64,000 bases of DNA from Erginobacter sp964587835 (GTDB lineage Bacteria > Auribacterota > Erginobacteria > Erginobacterales > Erginobacteraceae), in assembly GCA_964587835.1 (NCBI GenBank), contig CAZPMN010000002.1:97201-161200 (forward strand). The letters are read 5' to 3'. Positions 26,391 to 34,591 of the stretch are shown here, piece after piece. Numbering within the stretch: position 1 is the first letter of the stretch; every line of letters starts with the position of its first letter. The notes under the pieces are model-generated. The model was not told the origin of the DNA. It searched no databases and worked only from the letters and a program-made list of their open reading frames with translations. Position numbers and translations under genes: made by a program.

Positions 26391-28133
26391 TTGAAGTTGG
26401 ATAATAAACAGAAAGCGGCCGCCATCTCCACCCTGCTCAACCTCCTACTGTCCATCTCCAAGTTTATCCTTGCAGGTTTCAGCGGGAGCCTGGTCATTCT
26501 GGCCGAGGCCTGGCACAGTTTCACCGACGTGGGAACCTCGATTCTGGTCTTTATCTCCGTCTCGACCCGCGGCGGACGAAAGGAGCCTGCGGGAGAACCG
26601 GACCGGAGGGAGGAAGCGGACGGAAACCGGGCCGGGATCGACTGGCAAGGCATCTCCCCGGAAAAATGGGTTTCGCTCCTGATCGGTTTGATCATTCTCC
26701 TGGCCGCCATCGGGGTAGCAAACAAGACCCTTTACGCCCCGGACCGCGATATCCCCTACCCCTATCTCTTCGGGGTCTTTTTTATCATCTTCGCCGGGGG
26801 TTCCCTGATCGTCTCTATCTTCGAGATCCGGCTCGGCCGGAGATTGAATTCCCCCGCCCTGATCGCCGACGGACTTCATTCCCGTTCCGATATGGTCAGT
26901 TCGCTGGTCGCCGCCGGTTCCCTGATCGCTCTCCAGCTCGGTCTTAACCAGCTGGGGATTAACTTCGACCGGATCGGAGCGGGAATCGTGGTCATTTTCA
27001 TCCTCTCCTTCTCCCTGGAAACGCTGGTCAATTTCTGGTGGTCCGTGCACGGACGGAAGGGCTGGAAGGACCGGGTGGCGATCGGCTTTCTGGCGGCGGT
27101 TTTGGAACCGGCAACCTGGAAGAAGCTTTTCCACCGGATCGGGGAACTGTTCTCCTGGGACCGGCGGTCCCGGCAAACCCGGACCTTGTGCTGGAGCTGC
27201 CTGATTGGCCTGATTGTCCTCGGGGTGGGGGTGGCTTTCATCTTCAGCTGTCTGACCGTTGTCGGGCCCGAGCAGAAGGGAATCCGGACGCGGTGGGGCC
27301 GGGTAACCAACTGGGGAAAACCGCTTCCTCCCGGTCTCTACCTTCATCGTCCCGCCCCCCTGGAGAGAATCGAGAAGATCGACTCCCGGCCCATCCGGAG
27401 ATTGGAGATCGGGAATATCGCCGACCCCCAGGCGATTGTCCTGCTCTGGACCCGTAAACACGGCAGTGAAGACGCTTTTCTCTCGGCGGAGAACAATTTC
27501 ATCTACCCCTATCTCTCGATCCATTACCGGATCGGAAATATATTTGACTACCGCTATAGTTTCCGCCAGCCGGAGCAACTTCTGGAAAACGCCGCCCACG
27601 GTCTGCTCACCAGGCTCTTTTCCACCCGGACCTTTACCGACATCGTGATTTCCTACCGGCAGGAGATGGAGCAGACCATCCGCCGGGAACTCCAAAAGCA
27701 GATGGATGACCTTCAGACCGGGCTGGAACTGGTCAGCGTCAACACCAAGGATATCCATCCCCCGGTCGAGGTGGCCGATGCCTACGAACAGGTCATCGCG
27801 GCGCTGCAAGAGAAACAGACCCTGATCAACCAGGCTCTAGGATACCGAAACAGTTCAATTCCGAAAGCCCGGGGGGAGGCGATCCGAACCGTACTGGAGG
27901 CCGACGCCTATGTTGCCGCCCGGAAGAAGACCGCCGCCGGGGAAGCCGGGCGTTTCTCCGCCCGGGCCGGCTCGATCGAGGAATGGAAGGACCTCGCCCG
28001 TCCGATGCTTTACCGCCAAACCGTCAGGGAAGCCCTGAATGGCCAACCCCTGGTCCTGGTGGATCCGGTCCTGGACGGCCCCGATCTCTGGCTGAAGTCG
28101 GCGCGACCGGCGTTTCTCGAAGACCAATTCTAA
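26391..28133 (+). CDS. Fusion of a cation diffusion facilitator membrane domain with an HflK-like SPFH domain
   Basis: The 580-residue protein joins two known families. Residues 8-220 are a CDF transporter core with six hydrophobic segments and the metal-site motifs H42-SFT-D46 in TM2 and H163-SRS-D167 in TM5 (HxxxD in both, the zinc-type pattern). A charged insertion (60-90) follows TM2, and the usual CDF cytoplasmic domain is missing. After a linker, a seventh segment (268-290) leads into an SPFH/HflK domain (VVGPEQKGIRTRWGR; ENNFIYPYLSIHYRIGNI; KDIHPPVEVADAYEQV). The frame is closed upstream, so the start must be TTG at 26391 or later; the ribosome site is weak. It is the first of three adjacent SPFH genes. 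A metal-sensing or metal-moving membrane scaffold is inference. Confidence 0.85.
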   Translation: MKLDNKQKAAAISTLLNLLLSISKFILAGFSGSLVILAEAWHSFTDVGTSILVFISVSTRGGRKEPAGEPDRREEADGNRAGIDWQGISPEKWVSLLIGLIILLAAIGVANKTLYAPDRDIPYPYLFGVFFIIFAGGSLIVSIFEIRLGRRLNSPALIADGLHSRSDMVSSLVAAGSLIALQLGLNQLGINFDRIGAGIVVIFILSFSLETLVNFWWSVHGRKGWKDRVAIGFLAAVLEPATWKKLFHRIGELFSWDRRSRQTRTLCWSCLIGLIVLGVGVAFIFSCLTVVGPEQKGIRTRWGRVTNWGKPLPPGLYLHRPAPLERIEKIDSRPIRRLEIGNIADPQAIVLLWTRKHGSEDAFLSAENNFIYPYLSIHYRIGNIFDYRYSFRQPEQLLENAAHGLLTRLFSTRTFTDIVISYRQEMEQTIRRELQKQMDDLQTGLELVSVNTKDIHPPVEVADAYEQVIAALQEKQTLINQALGYRNSSIPKARGEAIRTVLEADAYVAARKKTAAGEAGRFSARAGSIEEWKDLARPMLYRQTVREALNGQPLVLVDPVLDGPDLWLKSARPAFLEDQF

Positions 28134-28185
28134 ACGTTATGAACCGGATTAGAATATTCCTGAAATTACCCAAGAGAATATAGCT

Positions 28186-29079
28186 ATGAAAAAGATCCTT
28201 CTCATCCCCCTCGCGTTGGGTCTGGCCAGCGTCGGGCTTGGACTCAGCATCTTTCAGGTCAGCGAACAGGAAATCGCCATCGTTACCCGGTTCGGGGATC
28301 CGGTCCGGATTATCGATCGAGCCGGCCCCCACTGGAAACGTCCGGCTTTCCTGGAGAAAGTCAATCGCCTGGACCGCCGGATTCAGGTCTTCAAACCCCG
28401 GCCGATCCAGCTGATGCTGGAAGACCAGAACCCCCTGATCGTCACCTGTTACGTCGCCTGGCAGATCAGCGATCCGTTGGTCTTTTTCCAGTCCCTGGGG
28501 ACGGCGGCGCTGGCCGAGCTGAAGCTGGGCGATATGGTCAACGCCCGCCTGGGGAACGTTCTCGGCGATTACAAGCTTTCCCAGATCATCAACCCCGACC
28601 CGGAGCAGGTCAGGCTGGCCGAGATGGAAAGTAAAGTGCTCCAGGAGACCAACCGGCAGGCCCTGGAACAGTACGGACTGGAGATCGTCGATCTCGGGTT
28701 GCGCCGGATCACCTACCCGGCCATTGTTACCCGGTCGGTCTACGACCGGATGAAGTCCGACCGGGAGAAGGAAGCCCAGCGTTACCGGGCGGAAGGAGCG
28801 GAAGAGGCCGCCAAGATCGAGGCGGAGGCCGATCGGCGGGTGGCGGAGATCCTGGCTGAATCCCGGCGGCAGGCGGAAATCGCCAAGGGTGAAGGAGACC
28901 GGGAGGCCATCCGGATTCGGGGCGAAGCCTACAGTCAGGACCCGGAATTATTTGAATTTCTCGACTCGCTCGACACCTACCGGCGGATTCTGGGCCAACA
29001 GACGACCCTGATCCTTTCTCTCGACTCCGAGCTCTTTCGCTATCTCTTCCCGAAACCCGAGGCCGGCGAGAGCGAATAA
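28186..29079 (+). CDS. hflC: HflC-like SPFH/band 7 protein
   Basis: A 297-residue protein with an N-terminal anchor (ILLIPLALGLASVGLGL), then FQVSEQEIAIVTRFGDPVRIIDRAGPHWKRP, CYVAWQISDPLVFFQSLG, and a charged coiled-coil (EKEAQRYRAEGAEEAAKIEAEADRR, near 197-240) ending in the HflC-style DPELFEFLDSLDTYRRIL and LDSELFRYLFP. HflC with HflK forms a cage around the FtsH protease in other bacteria. It lies 52 nt after the CDF-HflK gene and 14 nt before the third SPFH gene. FtsH is not in the window. Confidence 0.92.
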   Translation: MKKILLIPLALGLASVGLGLSIFQVSEQEIAIVTRFGDPVRIIDRAGPHWKRPAFLEKVNRLDRRIQVFKPRPIQLMLEDQNPLIVTCYVAWQISDPLVFFQSLGTAALAELKLGDMVNARLGNVLGDYKLSQIINPDPEQVRLAEMESKVLQETNRQALEQYGLEIVDLGLRRITYPAIVTRSVYDRMKSDREKEAQRYRAEGAEEAAKIEAEADRRVAEILAESRRQAEIAKGEGDREAIRIRGEAYSQDPELFEFLDSLDTYRRILGQQTTLILSLDSELFRYLFPKPEAGESE

Positions 29080-29093
29080 ATGAACCGCCCGTT

Positions 29094-30071
29094 ATGAACC
29101 AGGACCAGCACAGCATCACCGAAGAACTGAGAAGTTCGGCCCGGCAGGCCCGGAGCTTCTTGAAGTGGGTCGTTCTCGCCCTGGCGGTCTTCTATCTCGG
29201 GACCGGGTTCTTCACCATCAAGAGCAATGAACTGGGGGTTCTGGAGATTATGGGGAAGGTGGTCGACCGGCAGGTGATGCCCGGCCTGCATTACAGCTAT
29301 CCCTGGCCCTTCAGCCGGATTTACAAAGTCCCGGTGAGGAAATCCGAGAGCCTGGTGGTGGATGATTTCTTCCAGAACCCCAACCCCGAATCCCGGGCCT
29401 CTCTCTTCTACGGGCTGACCGGCCTGGAGTCCTACGCCCTCTCCGGAGACAACAACACTGTCGAGGTCAAGGTCATCCTCCACTATCGGAGCACCGATCC
29501 GTTTGAATCCATCTTCGGGGTTGCCCAGAAAAAAATCCTCCTCCGGGACATCGTCTGCCGGGAGATTATTCATCTTCTGGCCGTCCGCCCGATTGACCTG
29601 GTCCTGACCCGGGGGCGTGAGGTAATCGGGCAGGCCCTCCACGCCCGGATCCAAAAGAGGTGCGAGAGCAACCGGACCGGGATTACCGTTGACCGGGTCG
29701 ATATCCAGGAAATCCGGCCTCCCACCGTGGTTCAGAGTTTCTTTGACGATGTGATCAACGCCCAGATCGACAAGAAACAGATGGAGAGCCAGGCTGAATC
29801 GTACGCCACCGCGGAGATTGCCCGGGCCCGGGCGGAAGGCGACCGGCTGGTCCGGGAAGGCCGGACTTACCAGAATCAGGTTATCGAGGCCGCGACCGGG
29901 GAGAGCGAACGATTCTTAAAGCTGTTGGGAGAGTATCGCAAGGTCCCCGCGATCACTCGCAAACGCCTCTATCTCGAATTCGTCCGGGAGTGCTTGAACC
30001 GGCTGAAGAATGTTTATCTGGTCGATCGTCAGGAATCAGCCGAACCTGTCCGACTCCGCGTCCTGCCTTGA
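29094..30071 (+). CDS. hflK: HflK-like SPFH/band 7 protein
   Basis: A 325-residue protein with a cytoplasmic start, one transmembrane segment (FLKWVVLALAVFYLGTGFF, about 22-41) and an SPFH domain: IKSNELGVLEIMGKVVDRQVMPGLHYSYPWPFSRIYKVP, VEVKVILHYRSTDPFESIF, DRVDIQEIRPPTVVQSFFDDV. The tail (ESYATAEIARARAEGDRLVREG) is coiled-coil. It resembles HflK in membrane topology and lacks the CDF part of its paralogue. All three SPFH genes are probably one transcript. Confidence 0.9.
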   Translation: MNQDQHSITEELRSSARQARSFLKWVVLALAVFYLGTGFFTIKSNELGVLEIMGKVVDRQVMPGLHYSYPWPFSRIYKVPVRKSESLVVDDFFQNPNPESRASLFYGLTGLESYALSGDNNTVEVKVILHYRSTDPFESIFGVAQKKILLRDIVCREIIHLLAVRPIDLVLTRGREVIGQALHARIQKRCESNRTGITVDRVDIQEIRPPTVVQSFFDDVINAQIDKKQMESQAESYATAEIARARAEGDRLVREGRTYQNQVIEAATGESERFLKLLGEYRKVPAITRKRLYLEFVRECLNRLKNVYLVDRQESAEPVRLRVLP

Positions 30072-30094
30072 TCGATCAAGTCCCGGCCGGGCGA

Positions 30095-31249
30095 TTAAAG
30101 ATTGCGCCGGCGGAGAAATCTCAGGATCTCCCGGTCGAAATCCTCCCCTTCCTGCACACTGTCGATCTGGACCCGGAGAAAGAAGACCGGGATCTTCCCG
30201 GGAGGAAGCCGGGGGAAACGGACCGCATCCTTCTCGGTGGTGAGCAGGATTTCCGCCCCCCGGCGCGAGGCCCGGTTCAGGGTATCGATCAGCTCCTGCT
30301 GGGTGTAGAAATGGTGGTCGGCGAAGCGCCGGGAATAGATCACCTCTACCCCCAGTTCCCGGAGCATCTTCTCGAACCCGTAGGGATTGGCGATCCCGGC
30401 CAGGGTGGCGGCCTTTGACCCCTTGATGAATTCAAGCGAGGCCTTGATTGAGGTCCTCACGTCGCGCAGGTAAACCGGGTTGTGCCGGCACTCCAGAATC
30501 TCCACCTGCTGATTATACCGGCGCAGCTTCGCTGTCAACTCCTCCTGCCCCCCCGGCCGGGCCTTGGTGATCAGGAGCAGGCCGGCCCGGGAGAGGTTTC
30601 TCAGCGGTTCCCGGAGAATCCCCCGGGGGAAGAGACGACCGTTGCCGAAGGGATACTCGGAGTCGATCAAAACAATATCCAGGTCCCGCTTCAGTCCCAG
30701 ATACTGAAACCCGTCGTCGAGGATGATGGTGTCGGCCTTCAACTTCCGGATGGCGTAAAGGGCGGCCTTGACCCGGTTGCGGTTGATCAGGACCGGGACC
30801 CCCTCCAGGTTGGCCGCCAGCAGGTAGGGCTCATCCCCCGCCACCCGGGAATTGAGCAGCATATTCCGGCCGTCGGAGACCATCCGGGTGGTCGGCGCCC
30901 CCAGCACCTTTTCGCGCAGCCGCCGCCAGCGGGGGCCGGTCTTGCGGCGGTAACCCCGGCTGATCACCGCCACCTTCCGGCCCCGGGAATGAAGAAGCCG
31001 GGCCAGGCGCTCCACCACCGGGGTCTTTCCGGTCCCGCCGAGGGTAATGTTGCCGACGCTGATCACCCAGGCGGTTACCGAGCGGGAGCGGAGGATCCGG
31101 ACCCGGTAGAGCAGGGTCCGCAACTGCACCGCCGCCAGGTAAAGCACCGAAAGGAACGTCAACAATCCCTTGTAGAGACTTACCCGGAAACCGGTCTTCC
31201 GACCCAGCATAACCTTCAGATAATATCTCTCGATCCGTTCCCTGATCAC
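30095..31249 (-). CDS. lpxK: Tetraacyldisaccharide 4'-kinase
   Basis: LpxK phosphorylates the 4' position of the lipid A disaccharide. The 384-residue protein has an N-terminal amphipathic/membrane stretch, the P-loop SVGNITLGGTGKTPVVERLAR, VISRGYRRKTG, SRVAGDEPYLLA, ILDDGFQYLGLKRDLDIVLID and AGIANPYGF, all standard LpxK motifs. It is slightly longer than the 330-350 typical, mainly at the N-terminus (about 60 residues before the P-loop). It overlaps waaA by four bases. Confidence 0.95.
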   Translation of the reverse strand: MIRERIERYYLKVMLGRKTGFRVSLYKGLLTFLSVLYLAAVQLRTLLYRVRILRSRSVTAWVISVGNITLGGTGKTPVVERLARLLHSRGRKVAVISRGYRRKTGPRWRRLREKVLGAPTTRMVSDGRNMLLNSRVAGDEPYLLAANLEGVPVLINRNRVKAALYAIRKLKADTIILDDGFQYLGLKRDLDIVLIDSEYPFGNGRLFPRGILREPLRNLSRAGLLLITKARPGGQEELTAKLRRYNQQVEILECRHNPVYLRDVRTSIKASLEFIKGSKAATLAGIANPYGFEKMLRELGVEVIYSRRFADHHFYTQQELIDTLNRASRRGAEILLTTEKDAVRFPRLPPGKIPVFFLRVQIDSVQEGEDFDREILRFLRRRNL

Positions 31250-32526
31250 TTGATCAACTCCCTGATCATCTCCAGGTTGCGCCGGGTGGCGCCCTGCTTT
31301 CTTTCGACCACCGCCCGGGCCCGGCGCCCCATCAAAGCTCCTCTCTGTGGGTCGACGAGAATCTCGGAAAACCGGGCGGCCAGCCGGCTCTCATCCTCGA
31401 TCCGGAACGCTCCCCCGGACTCGATTAGATCCTCGGCAATTTCGGAGAAATTTTCCATGTGCGGTCCGAAGAGGATCGGTTTGCCCGCCGCCGCCGGTTC
31501 GATCGGGTTCTGGCCTCCCGAACCGCGCAGGCTTCGGCCGACAAAGACCACCGAAGCGCTGCGGTAGAGCTCCGATAATACCCCCATCCGATCAAGTATG
31601 ACAAGACTGCACTCGGCCGCGGACGCCGTCAGAAGGGAGAAAAGCCGGTACTCCTCGCCGGCCGACCGGAGCAGATTTTCCACCGCCGGAACCCTTTCCA
31701 GATGGCGGGGGGCGATAATCATCCTCAACCCGGGAAAATCAGCGCGCAATTCCCGAAAAACTTTTATCAGCAGCTCTTCTTCTCCCGCAAACGTACTTCC
31801 GGCCACTATCACCGGATCCTCGGACCCCCAGCCCCACAGAGTCTTACCGGCGGACGGAGGCGGGATGGAGAGATCCAGGGAGTCGAATTTGATATTCCCG
31901 GTTACCCGGACCCGCCGGGGATCCGCCCCCAGCGCCCGGATCCGGTCGGCATCCTGGCGGGACCTCATTCCGAATCCGTTCATCCTCTGCAGAAGCGGCT
32001 TCAGCAGGCTCCGCACCATCCGATAACGGGGGAAAGACCGGGAGGATATTCTTCCGTTGACGACCGCCACCGGAACCTGGTGCCGGCGGGCGGAGGTAAT
32101 CATGCCCGGCCAGAGTTCGGTCTCGATCAGGATCAGGATCCGGGGAGAAATCCGGCGGATCAGCCTCTCGATTACCAAAGCCAGATCAAGCGGGGAGAGA
32201 ATCGCCGTAGCCCGACCGACCAGCTGCTCTCTCGCCAGCAAACGGCCGGCCGCCGTCTGACAGGTCAGGACCACCGGGACCCGGGGGAATTCCTGCTTTA
32301 GCAGCTCGATCAGAGGCCGGGCGGCCTTCACCTCCCCTACCGAAGCGGCCTGAATCCAGATCGGCCGCCCTTCAACCCGGCGGAGGATCTCCCTCCCGTA
32401 AAGCCCCAGCCGTTCGTTCAATCCTTCCCGGAACCTTTTGGTGGTAATCATCCGGAAGACGAAAAACGGGACCGCCGTCAGGAGAACCACCGAGAAGAGC
32501 AGGTTGTAAAAGAGATAATAAATCAT
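31246..32526 (-). CDS. waaA: 3-deoxy-D-manno-octulosonic acid (Kdo) transferase
   Basis: WaaA transfers Kdo from CMP-Kdo to lipid IVA. From the ATG at 32526 the protein is 426 residues, normal length, with an N-terminal anchor (YYLFYNLLFSVVLLTAVPFF), IWIQAASVGEVKAARPL, TCQTAAGRLLA, LILIETELWPGMI, GNIKFDSL and GSGGQNPIEPAAAGKPILFGPHMENF. The frame is open to a TTG at 32586 behind GGAGGAGG, but those residues coincide with a strong promoter, so the ATG is preferred. It is coupled to lpxK. Confidence 0.94.
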   Translation of the reverse strand: MIYYLFYNLLFSVVLLTAVPFFVFRMITTKRFREGLNERLGLYGREILRRVEGRPIWIQAASVGEVKAARPLIELLKQEFPRVPVVLTCQTAAGRLLAREQLVGRATAILSPLDLALVIERLIRRISPRILILIETELWPGMITSARRHQVPVAVVNGRISSRSFPRYRMVRSLLKPLLQRMNGFGMRSRQDADRIRALGADPRRVRVTGNIKFDSLDLSIPPPSAGKTLWGWGSEDPVIVAGSTFAGEEELLIKVFRELRADFPGLRMIIAPRHLERVPAVENLLRSAGEEYRLFSLLTASAAECSLVILDRMGVLSELYRSASVVFVGRSLRGSGGQNPIEPAAAGKPILFGPHMENFSEIAEDLIESGGAFRIEDESRLAARFSEILVDPQRGALMGRRARAVVERKQGATRRNLEMIRELIK

Positions 32527-32557
32527 TTCCCCAGGCCGGAGGAGCGTTTGTCTCTTT

Positions 32558-32586
32558 ACTATAGGGCACCAGTTCCGCCTTGACAA
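32558..32586 (-). promoter_or_regulatory. Sigma70-type promoter for waaA-lpxK
   Basis: On the minus strand TTGTCA (32586-32581), a 17-bp spacer and TATAGT (32563-32558) each differ from consensus by one base. Transcription would begin about 25 nt before the ATG at 32526. The plus strand carries TTGACA at 32580-32585, overlapping this -35, with no good partner. Confidence 0.7.
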
Positions 32587-32644
32587 CCCTAATCCTCCTC
32601 CGGCACCATTCGCTCCAACGGAAATTTCCCGGTGCTTACCTTAT

Positions 32645-33811
32645 ATGACCCGATTGCTCCTGAAAACTGCTGCGGCCTCGGCGCTTCTGGTCGCCGGAAT
32701 TGTCATCTTCGAACTGGTGGCCGGACGGCTGGTCCCTCCCCCGGACAATTTCTACATCTGGCCCCCCAACCTGGAACGGACCTTCGCCCCGGATCAGGAT
32801 ATCCTCCCCGGGACCAGCCCCCGGGCCTGGTTCCGGACCAACGCCTTCGGACTGCGCAGCTATAACCCGGCCCCCAACGACGACTACCGAATCCTGGTTC
32901 TGGGCGGTTCGGCGGCCGAATGCCTCTACCTCAACCAGCGCCAGACCTGGCCCCGTCTGCTCCTGGAACTGCTTAACCAGGCCCACCCCGGCTTCCAAAC
33001 CTGGGTGGGCAACGGGGGGAGAAGCGGCCAGACCAGCCGCGACCATATCTTCCATCTGAAATACCTCCCCCTGCGCGCTCTGGACATCGATGCCGCGGTG
33101 ATCCTGATCGGGGCCAACGACCTCCAGCTCCGCCTCCAGCGCGGGGAATTCTACAATCCTGATTACCTGAATCAACCGGGAGCGAAACTGGCCCAAATCG
33201 ATCGGGCCTTTCTATCCGTCCCCTACCCCTTCATCACTCCACCCCTTCCCTTCTACAAGAAGACCGGCATCTGGCGGGTGGCCCGCCGGCTCTTCCGGCG
33301 TTTCTTCGGCGAACGCCCCCAGGACCCCCGGGGCGAGGTGATTGCCCTCTGGCGCCGGCACCGGCGCGAGTCTGATCGCCGCCGGGAGCAGCTCCCGGAT
33401 CTGGAGGTCGGGCTGCGGGAGTATCTGACCAACCTCCGGACCATCGCCGACCTGGCCTCGAAGAAGGGAATCCGCCTGATCTTCGTCACCCAGCCCGCCC
33501 TCTGGAAAAAGGATATGACCGACCGGGAAAAATCCCTGCTCTGGGGAGGCGGGGTGGGATACTACAAGAGCCGACCGGGTCAGCCCTACTACACCCCGGA
33601 AGCCCTGGCCCGGGGCCTGGCCTCCTACAATAAGATCCTGGTCGCCGCCTGTCGGCATTGGGGGATCGAATGTGTCGATCTGGCGGCGGATTTCCCCCGA
33701 ACCACCGATTATTTTTATGACGACTGCCACTTCACCCTTAGGGGTTCGGAACTGGTCGCCGGGCGGATCTTTGAGTATCTGATCCAGACCCCTCCCTGGC
33801 GGGTCCCCTGA
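32645..33811 (+). CDS. Membrane-anchored SGNH/GDSL-hydrolase-like protein
   Basis: A 388-residue protein with an N-terminal transmembrane or signal segment (about 5-27). The SGNH catalytic blocks are visible in order: block I ILVLGGSAAEC (Ser nucleophile, GxS), block III VILIGANDLQLRL (GxND), and block V FYDDCHFTLRGSELVA (D-x-x-H). The Gly of block II is probably within VGNGGRSGQTS. Such enzymes remove acyl or acetyl groups from glycans or lipids outside the membrane. It diverges from waaA, which hints at envelope modification. Confidence 0.85.
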   Translation: MTRLLLKTAAASALLVAGIVIFELVAGRLVPPPDNFYIWPPNLERTFAPDQDILPGTSPRAWFRTNAFGLRSYNPAPNDDYRILVLGGSAAECLYLNQRQTWPRLLLELLNQAHPGFQTWVGNGGRSGQTSRDHIFHLKYLPLRALDIDAAVILIGANDLQLRLQRGEFYNPDYLNQPGAKLAQIDRAFLSVPYPFITPPLPFYKKTGIWRVARRLFRRFFGERPQDPRGEVIALWRRHRRESDRRREQLPDLEVGLREYLTNLRTIADLASKKGIRLIFVTQPALWKKDMTDREKSLLWGGGVGYYKSRPGQPYYTPEALARGLASYNKILVAACRHWGIECVDLAADFPRTTDYFYDDCHFTLRGSELVAGRIFEYLIQTPPWRVP

Positions 33812-33875
33812 ACCGTCAGTAATTCATCACCCTCATCCGGGCCGGCGGCGAATCCCGGTTCCCCGGAATCCGGAC

Positions 33876-33903
33876 TTGACCCGATCACCTTTCCCGGTAA
33901 TCT
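33876..33903 (+). promoter_or_regulatory. Possible promoter of lemA
   Basis: TTGACC, a 16-bp spacer and TAATCT lie about 50 nt before lemA. The -35 is good and the -10 is moderate. A GC-rich inverted repeat (GGGCGCCCGGCGCCC) sits just before the strong AAGGAGG ribosome site. Confidence 0.45.
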
Positions 33904-33954
33904 AAAGGCGAGATCGAAACCATCCGGGCGCCCGGCGCCCAAGGAGGACTTCTG

Positions 33955-34509
33955 ATGATACTCTGGATCCCGGTAATTATCGTGGCCCTGATCCTGATCT
34001 GGGCCGTGGCCGCCTACAACGGGTTGGTCCGACTCCGCCAGCGGGTGAAGAACGGCTGGAGCCAGATCGACGTTCAGCTCAAACGGCGTTACGACCTCAT
34101 TCCCAACCTGGTCGAGACCTGCCAGGGCTATATGCAGCACGAGCGGGAGGTACTGGAGAACGTGACCCGGGCCCGGGCGGAGGCGATCGCCGCCGGGGGT
34201 GGGGCGGCCGAACAGGCGAAGGCCGAGAACGCCCTGACCCGAACGCTGCGTTCCCTTTTCGCCGTCGCCGAGAACTACCCCAACCTCAAAGCCAACGAAA
34301 ATCTGCTCCAGCTCCAGGAGGAGCTGACCACCACCGAGAACCGGATCGCCTTCGCCCGCCAGCACTACAACGACCAGGTGATGCAGCTCAATACCAGGAC
34401 CGAGCTCTTCCCCAGCAACCTGATCGCCTCCGCCTTCGGCTTCCGGAAGGAAGAATTCTTCGAAACCGAGACCGACGCCGAACGCGAACCGGTAAAAGTC
34501 AGCTTTTAG
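33955..34509 (+). CDS. lemA: LemA family protein
   Basis: A 184-residue protein with an N-terminal transmembrane helix (ILWIPVIIVALILIWAVAAYNGLV) and the conserved helical bundle VKNGWSQIDVQLKRRYDLIPNLVET, YMQHEREVLENVTRARA, and LTTTENRIAFARQHYNDQVMQLNTRTELFPSNLIA, the family hallmark. The biochemical function is not established; LemA proteins often sit beside membrane proteases, as here with the M48 protease 82 nt downstream. AAGGAGG precedes the ATG. Confidence 0.95.
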   Translation: MILWIPVIIVALILIWAVAAYNGLVRLRQRVKNGWSQIDVQLKRRYDLIPNLVETCQGYMQHEREVLENVTRARAEAIAAGGGAAEQAKAENALTRTLRSLFAVAENYPNLKANENLLQLQEELTTTENRIAFARQHYNDQVMQLNTRTELFPSNLIASAFGFRKEEFFETETDAEREPVKVSF

Positions 34510-34511
34510 TT

Positions 34512-34553
34512 CTCCAGGTGTCCCTTAGGTCCCTTAAGTCCTTTTGGTCCCTT
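34512..34553. repeat. GTCCCTTAGGTCC-type short repeat, copy 1
   Basis: Tandem GTCC-containing units of about 10 nt (GTCCCTTAGGTCCCTTAAG, TCCTTTTGGTCCCTT) fill the space between lemA and the protease start. AAGTCCTTTTGGTCC recurs exactly at 37088-37102, and both copies are followed by a GCCGG-rich stretch. Confidence 0.75.
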
Positions 34554-34591
34554 GGCGCCCCTTGCCGGCCGGCGCCGTAGGTCCCCCCACA

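Noticed and set aside
26445..27809. A 454-codon open frame antisense to the CDF-HflK gene
   Set aside because: It is a shadow of a GC-rich gene: the protein is Gly/Asp/Pro/Gln-rich with no domain, and the sense frame has clear family motifs.
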